From Chondrus crispus (Eukaryota; Rhodophyta; Florideophyceae; Gigartinales; Gigartinaceae), in NCBI RefSeq assembly GCF_000350225.1, contig NW_005178809.1, positions 639,875 through 703,874 on the forward strand: a DNA stretch of 64,000 nucleotides, in the 5' to 3' direction. This document shows, in pieces, positions 58,341 through 64,000 of the stretch (positions within the stretch are counted from its first letter, which is position 1; each line of letters begins with the position of its first letter). The translations under genes were made by a program, and so were the position numbers. A model generated the notes under the pieces. The model ran no database searches. It saw only the letters and a list, made by a program, of their open reading frames with translations, and was not told the DNA's origin.

Positions 58341-61300
58341 CGGCCCCACCTTAAGCGGGGACGTCCGCGTCCACGGGTGCTTATAGGTTGACTCGTCCTT
58401 CATCTGATCTGCATCCCCTCGTGATGCCTCTGAATAAGTCCTCCCTTCTTCGCATTCTCATTCCTCCGTTCTTGTTATCGCTTGTCCACTTACCCCAGCC
58501 GACGTGCCCCTTCATTCACAATATTCGTACGCCCTTACGTTGCGTCAGTTCTCCCACCGCACGCCTTGCGAGGCCTCCCAAAATTGTACCATTCTGGATC
58601 CACTGCGCCACAAGTAGCACGGACGCCGCGCCACAAATCGCAATCCCGACACCAGGCCAAAACATCCAAGAACGACCTCGCTGTGCTTCCGTCGGTAAAC
58701 CTCGGGCGCTTTGCTGGGACTGACGAGCACCTCCGCGGTAGAGGCTGTCTTGCTCAGGGTGGACTTCTCTGTTCCCCTGGCCCATTGCGCTCGTCGTTCC
58801 TCTCCCTCCTCCTGTGCTGCTTCCGGGCTTCTGCATCGACGGCGTACATCCTGGACATGCGCAAGGCGACTTCGACACTGTTTCGCCAGCGATAAGGTCG
58901 TCTATCCTTGGTGATCCGTACAAAAGCGCGCGTTTGCGAATAACACGCGCGTGGCTATCTTTCCACTCATGCCTGTAGATCCGGTATTAACTCACACCAT
59001 GAGCCTCAACCATGACGGTTCCACCCTTCCACGGCATGCTTGCTGTATCGGTATTATACACCAGCCTCCCTTCGCTGTTACATCCGCCAACAAAGCTGTC
59101 GCAACTGCCAATTCCCCCTTTTTTCTTTCCGCTATCCATCACCGTGCCGGCGGTAAACGCATGCACTTCGCAGCATCCGTCGGGGGGCGCGCGCTCTCTG
59201 TGCGACCGGGCGTCTGAATCTCTTCCGGTGCTGCCGCCACGCCGCGACTGTCGACCGCCAGAGCTCTCAAATCTCTTCTTTCTGGCGTCATCTCCATGCC
59301 AATGTCGCGTCGTCCGGCGAAAGCAAGGCGTTCCCAAAAGCTCTCGGTCATATGGCAGGGCTCATTTGTCGTGGCTTCAGGGGAGGTTGGATGGCCTTGT
59401 CCCCCTCTCCCGAGCTGCGCGTTCACCCCCTCGAGGGTCGTCCCCCGGCGCGCGCGGGGCCTTTATTCCTTCGGGGGGTTTTGTTTCCATTCATTCCAAT
59501 GCGCACCGTGTACGTGCGTCTCGCAATGTAGTCGTCTTCTGTAGTCGTTTGCCCCTGCCGTAGAAGAGTGGTTCGCTCTTGCTCTTGGCCATACCGCGCC
59601 GACCCACATCACATTTTTGCACGCATGCGTGCAGCGGCTTTGTATGTCCTCTTGGGGCGGCACGTCGACAGGGAGCACCGACCACTCCTGCTCGTCTGCC
59701 TTCTTCGATTTAGAGGAGGACGCTCCTTCGTGGCTCGTCCGCTATTTTTCGACCTTGCACTGTTAAAAAAGGACTCTTCTGCAGTTCTCATGCGCATCGT
59801 GAGTTTTTGCTTGACGCTTTATCGAAACGCGGCGCTTCCTTCACCTTGTCGGTTGTCACGACTTCTTTGAGGCTGTCGAAAGAGGGGTGTTATCCCCATA
59901 CACCCTGTCCGCCTTCCTTAACTGCTTCATAATAATCGTGTACGTATTGCGTCCAGTCAGCGTGTACTTCCCACGGTTGCGCGGGGTCAGGTCGAGCTCG
60001 TTTTGTGAGACCGTCGAGAGCCCTTTCCGTACCGCCCTCCGGCTTACCCCCCTTTAAATACAACCACCATCACTCCAACAAATAACGCGGTGAAGCGTAT
60101 CCCAATCACTGCGAACTGAGGCACAGCCAATACATAGATCCCACCTTTTCTTGTGCCAGCCTCGTCGTGCGATCTCATGTACGTCCTTGAATTCGGTGCC
60201 GCCGCTCAGTACACGTGGGACATGCTTACAAATTTCGCCGTTGAGGCCGATCAGAGCTGACCCATCATAATATAGCCTCCCGTAGTCACACTCAATTCCC
60301 TTAGCATACACACACACACTCCTCCTGCATCTTTCAGAGTGTTCCCTCCTTACGCTCTCCGTCGTCGTCGTGTTCACCCACCTTGCCCCCTTAGCTTCTC
60401 GCGTAAGTCTACTTGCGGGCGGTGCGGGAACGCTTTCGGATGCTTCCTCAATTGCAGTTGCGGTGTTTGTCGTCTACGATGAATATGTCGCCAAGAAGAG
60501 AGGTGCAAGGGCTTGCCCCGCCCGCTCGGACAGACGGCGTCCGGCTGCTCATGGACACACTCGCCTGTGAGATTGACTTTCTCCTGCGGCGGTGGTGTTA
60601 TCAGGCTGGTTCAGGAGGTGGTGCGTCGGCGGCCTCCTTCATCTCACCTCTTCCGGTTAGGTGAGGGGTACCGGGTCGACGTCCGGAACCTCCATCACGT
60701 TGCGCGTTTTCCACGGTCACGACCGCGGTCGGTCTCTCTCCCCTCCGAAGGGGGTCGCGGGGTGTCGGTTCGCCGCTGACTGCAGGCTGCGGGGCTCTTT
60801 TCTCGGTTCTTCCTCTGCGCGTTGGCCTCGTCGGCCGCGGGTGGTCGTCCTTCGAGGACGGCTTAACCTTCCCCTTTTTACGCGGACCTCGTCCGTCTCT
60901 TACCGAGGAGGCGCGTGGTTGCCGCTCAGACGGTACGCTCGCCTAGTATGTGTGGCCGGGTCCCGCCTATCGAGGCTACGAGGAGGAGAGTTTACGCTTA
61001 CGTGTGCGCGCATGGAGCTGCGCGACAAGGAAGTGAGGGTCCCGACGATGGGTTTCCCTGCGCGTTCTTGACACGTACGGATGGGCGGAATGACTCGCGG
61101 ATTGGAGCCGATGGCCTTGACGACGGGTTTGCATAAGTCTTCTTGACGCGTGCGCGAGGGCGCGTCTGGGATGCCGGCGGACGAGACGATGCCCGAAAGT
61201 GCGCGCCGGCGACGACGCACGTGCAATCGAGTCCGTTGAAGACGCCGGAGGGCTGACGGAGGTGCGGCTTCTTTGCGACAATCTCCTGAATTCTTTTGTT

Positions 61301-62807
61301 GCCCAATCGGTCTCGCTCATCCTGGACGTTCCGCTCTTTGTCCCTGCGTACGCGCTCGGAAGATGAGACGTTAGAGTAAGCAGCGTGGGAGGGGAAGCGC
61401 TCGTCGCAAGGGATCGCGTCCCTTGTGCGCTCGTGTCACGACCGCGTCCGCGGTATCTTCATCATCGTCCGTTCCCGTAGTGTGCGGGGACGGTTTGGCG
61501 GTGGTGCAGCATACAGAGGGCGCTGCGCCCTCTCAGTGGTACAGGGGTTATGCAACGACGTCGTGACGCTCATTGCGAGTGCCCCCCACAGCACACGCGT
61601 ACACGTGGCGCACGGACGGCAATTTCCGCCCCAATTTTTTTAATTTCTTGGAGAGCGGCGGCGAACTCTCTCTCTGATGCAGCGTCGCGTGATATTTGGC
61701 ATACAGTGTTCCTCGGTGGCCATTTCCCCTTAATTTTGGAGTATTTTCCAATTATCTTTGGGGGTGGCGCTGCCGACTGACGACGGAGTCGCCATTACGC
61801 GACAGTGCCCATCGGACGTATTACTGCTGGACTGGGGTGGCGTCCGTTCGTCTGCACTCTCTCCCCCTGCATTCGCGTGGAGGTACGAACCGACGCGAAG
61901 ACACGAGCCCTTCGAGACCATGCTCGCCGCGATGACGCCTTTCGCGTCTCTGCCACCACGTGGCGCTTCCTTCTCCCTCGTTTGCGTCTGCCTTTTACAC
62001 GGGAGTGGGATACCAAGGCATCCTCCCCAAAAGGGTCCGACGCGCCTAAGCGCTACTCATCGGATTATCGAGCGACCATACGGGCGATCTCACCTCAACC
62101 TCGTCCCATCCGTTCTTACGAGGGACGTTACTCTCGAGGCAGTACGTACTGCCTGGTGGTTAGGTGTCGCATAATTGGCCATGGTCTTTCAGTACGTCTT
62201 GACATCTTCGCACCCTCTCATACTTGCCGGTATCTCTTTCGTTCGTTAGGGGATCGTTCACCTCGTTCTTCTGCTTGTCGCTTCACGACGTAGTTTGTGA
62301 GACAGCACGTTCTGTCTTCTTTTTGACGCCCCTTTGGCGCAGCTCACTGAAGAGCCCCCGGAGTGACAAGGGATTCGGATCCCTCGTAGCCAGTCTGGAA
62401 TGTGAGTGGGCTCGTGGGTCCAGGATGTTGCCCGCTCTTCGGGGGACTCGGTGCCCCCATCAGTAATGGCCCTATCGTGGACGATCGCGCGTTCTTTGGA
62501 CCTCTCGGCTCGAGGTTGCTGGACTGAACGGAACGTCCGGTGACTTCAAGCCAGAGATCGTCTAACCCTTCAACTCTGAACGGGGTACCTAGGGTCCTCG
62601 TAATGTCGGTCATTACGGGGGCCCAACATTTTTTTCAGGCAGTTCGTACTGTCCTGCTCTTATGTCTCGCGTCTTGACGTCCGAGAAGTCAATACCACTT
62701 GACTTTAACACGTCCCCGGCTGTGACCTTCCGATAGGGTCCGGCGTCCTTCTTCGCCTCCCCTTTTAGTCTGTTCGTGCAGGCTGGGGTTAATCCGCGAA
62801 GGAGCGG
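57639..62807 (-). mobile_element. C-family gypsy remnant: post-pol block plus 3' LTR, no gag or pol
   Basis: On the minus strand the left part is a 702-bp LTR (57639-58340) related to that of element C. It is preceded by the same PPT context (CGGACGTCCCCGCTTAAGG). The right end (62595-62807) matches the first 200-odd bases after the element C pol stop, including two hairpins. Similarity stops about 15 bases after where pol would end. The interior (58.4-62.5 kb) holds no recognised gene. Confidence 0.8.
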
Positions 62808-62861
62808 TATGATGATCATACTACACACATCGCCAGCATCATGCTGCACTGACCACAGCAA

Positions 62862-63525
62862 TTATCCACTTAGAGCATGCACATTCATTTCAGTTTCCAT
62901 CAACCTTCCTACCTTCACGTCTAGTTTCCGCCGAATGCAAATTAAACCCAACGCTGCATTCCCGAACTGCATGAAGCAGTTTCTCCGACAAAATCTCTGC
63001 GCTTCTATACTCTGGCAAATCCATTGGATTGAAGCAAGTTTGAGCCAAGGAAAGGCGCACTGTGTTCCCGGAGATATAATGAATCTGGAATTTTTGCACC
63101 CCATTCGTACCTGGAAGCGTCTCAAAGCCCTCCAAGGGCACTTGCTGTTTCCTGTCTCAAACATCACGAGACGCGCCAGGTCTTCTTGATCCATGTTATG
63201 AATACATCTCCAGAACCATGTGATCGGTGGTGATGCGGCAGTGTGGCCTGTATATTCCACATTCGCTTTCAAATCAGCCATGTCAATGTCTGGCAACGCT
63301 GACATGAGTAGTTCTAGCTCCAGCTCGTTATAGATCCTAATGTCGTCGTAGGGACTGAGCTCGTAGAATCCCTTTATGAAAGCTTCAATCTGCTTCTCGA
63401 TCGCTTTCGTCATACGCACTTCCGTCACCAACCGTACATATACACTATTATCCTCTGTAACTGCAATTTCCCTTCCATTTAGCACCAGATCGACAACTGA
63501 TTGCTTTCCAAAATCATCATATAGG
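62862..63525 (-). pseudogene. HECT E3 ubiquitin ligase domain fragment
   Basis: From about residue 48 of the 63665-62862 frame the text is [68 protein letters not shown] and [16 protein letters not shown]. Near 63140 the frame shifts. The rest ([33 protein letters not shown] with the catalytic Cys at 63034-63036) is in the next frame down to 62890. HECT ligases pass ubiquitin through that Cys. The frameshift and the fusion to Mfd sequence mark it as a remnant. Confidence 0.85.
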
Positions 63526-64000
63526 TGAAATGTGCGTGGAATTGGCGTAGCTGAAATAAAGAGCGCATCAATACCGCGGTATCGGGCTCGAATCTTCTCC
63601 TTTCGATTAACTCCAAATCTATGTTCCTCTTCAACGATCAGCAAGCCCAGGTCTGAAAAATACATTTGTGGTTGAGTAACATCTCAGTGCTTACGGAGAG
63701 GCGCACCTCTCCAGAGCATAATCTATCTCTTTTCTCAATATTTATCTTCCGTGAGGTAAATCTGGTCATGCCGGCCATTGCGACTTTGAGGGAGGCCCCT
63801 TCAAATCTGCTTCGAAAAGTATCGTAGTGTTGCCGCGCCAGAATTGGAGTGGGGGCAAGGATTGCGACATGCTTCCCAGATGCCAAGACCCGGGGCGCCA
63901 CTCGAACTGCAACTTCGGTTTTTCCAAACCCCACATCACCGCAAAGCAATCGGTTCATTGGGCGTCGATTCTTACTCATGTCTCTCATGAGCTGTATTTT
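63526..64000 (-). pseudogene. Mfd/TRCF-type helicase fragment, open to window edge
   Basis: Bacterial transcription-repair coupling factor motifs on the minus strand: RRPMNRLLCGDVGFGKTEVA (Walker A), ILAPTPILARQHYDTF, a frame break near 63650, then [15 protein letters not shown] (Walker B) and [13 protein letters not shown] (motif III). Right after motif III the frame continues into HECT sequence, so the second RecA-like lobe is missing. Mfd removes stalled RNA polymerase at DNA damage; in algae such genes are usually of plastid origin. The N-terminal part lies beyond the window. Confidence 0.85.

Noticed and set aside
62862..63665. A functional Mfd-HECT fusion enzyme
   Set aside because: Frameshifts on both sides, missing second helicase lobe and catalytic Cys out of frame argue for a pseudogene mosaic.
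1..64000. tRNA, rRNA or small nuclear RNA genes
   Set aside because: No convincing cloverleaf, box A/B pair or rRNA core was seen by eye; a tRNAscan or Infernal run would be decisive.

Overview
The window is eukaryotic nuclear DNA made almost entirely of transposable elements, many nested in one another, with few host genes. The mix (chromodomain Ty3/gypsy elements, Ty1/copia elements, PIF/Harbinger-like, pogo-like and YqaJ-linked DNA transposons, a bacterial-type Mfd helicase fragment, a HECT ligase fragment, intron-poor ORFs) would suit a repeat-rich red-algal chromosome such as a florideophyte. That assignment is an inference; no single gene proves it. I saw no prokaryotic operon, CRISPR array, rRNA or convincing tRNA.

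Layout. 1-2710: 3' part of a copia element with a likely LTR. 2780-3290: broken acid phosphatase fragment. 4042-14520: gypsy element A, minus strand, 701-bp LTRs differing at 3 positions, TSD TAATC. It sits near the 3' end of a minus-strand ORF whose last codons are now at 3985-4041. 14521-16593: the rest of that locus, three minus-strand ORFs. 17401-22525: old gypsy element B, about 94% identical LTRs, crippled pol. In place of integrase it carries an antisense ORF beginning with a histone H3 N-terminal tail. 23953-44084: copia-2, with 112-bp LTRs and TSD CTGTC. Its pol is split at 27242/40230 by the 13-kb gypsy element C (27243-40229, TSD ACAAC), which has intact gag and pol. A Harbinger-like transposon with 31-bp TIRs (41437-43963) lies just before the copia-2 3' LTR. 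44597-45427: a plausible host gene for a secreted repeat protein. 48417-49733: an unknown ORF. 52.2-57.5 kb: a decayed YqaJ-linked transposon interrupted by a pogo-like element (55090-57234). 57639-62807: LTR plus post-pol part of a second C-family element, reverse orientation. 62862-64000: a pseudogene mosaic joining a HECT domain to an Mfd helicase.

How the parts work. Elements A and C are related chromoviruses sharing a 19-nt primer-binding site. In both, gag stops directly after an A6 slippery tract followed by a stem-loop, with the -1 frame open towards pol, so pol is probably made by programmed -1 frameshifting. Both carry long structured non-coding regions between pol and the 3' LTR. 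In A this includes about 14 tandem units that each fold into short hairpins with compensating changes. In C it is a 4.25-kb block flanked by a duplication of the pol end. LTR divergence and nesting order the events: B oldest, then copia-2, then C, with A youngest.
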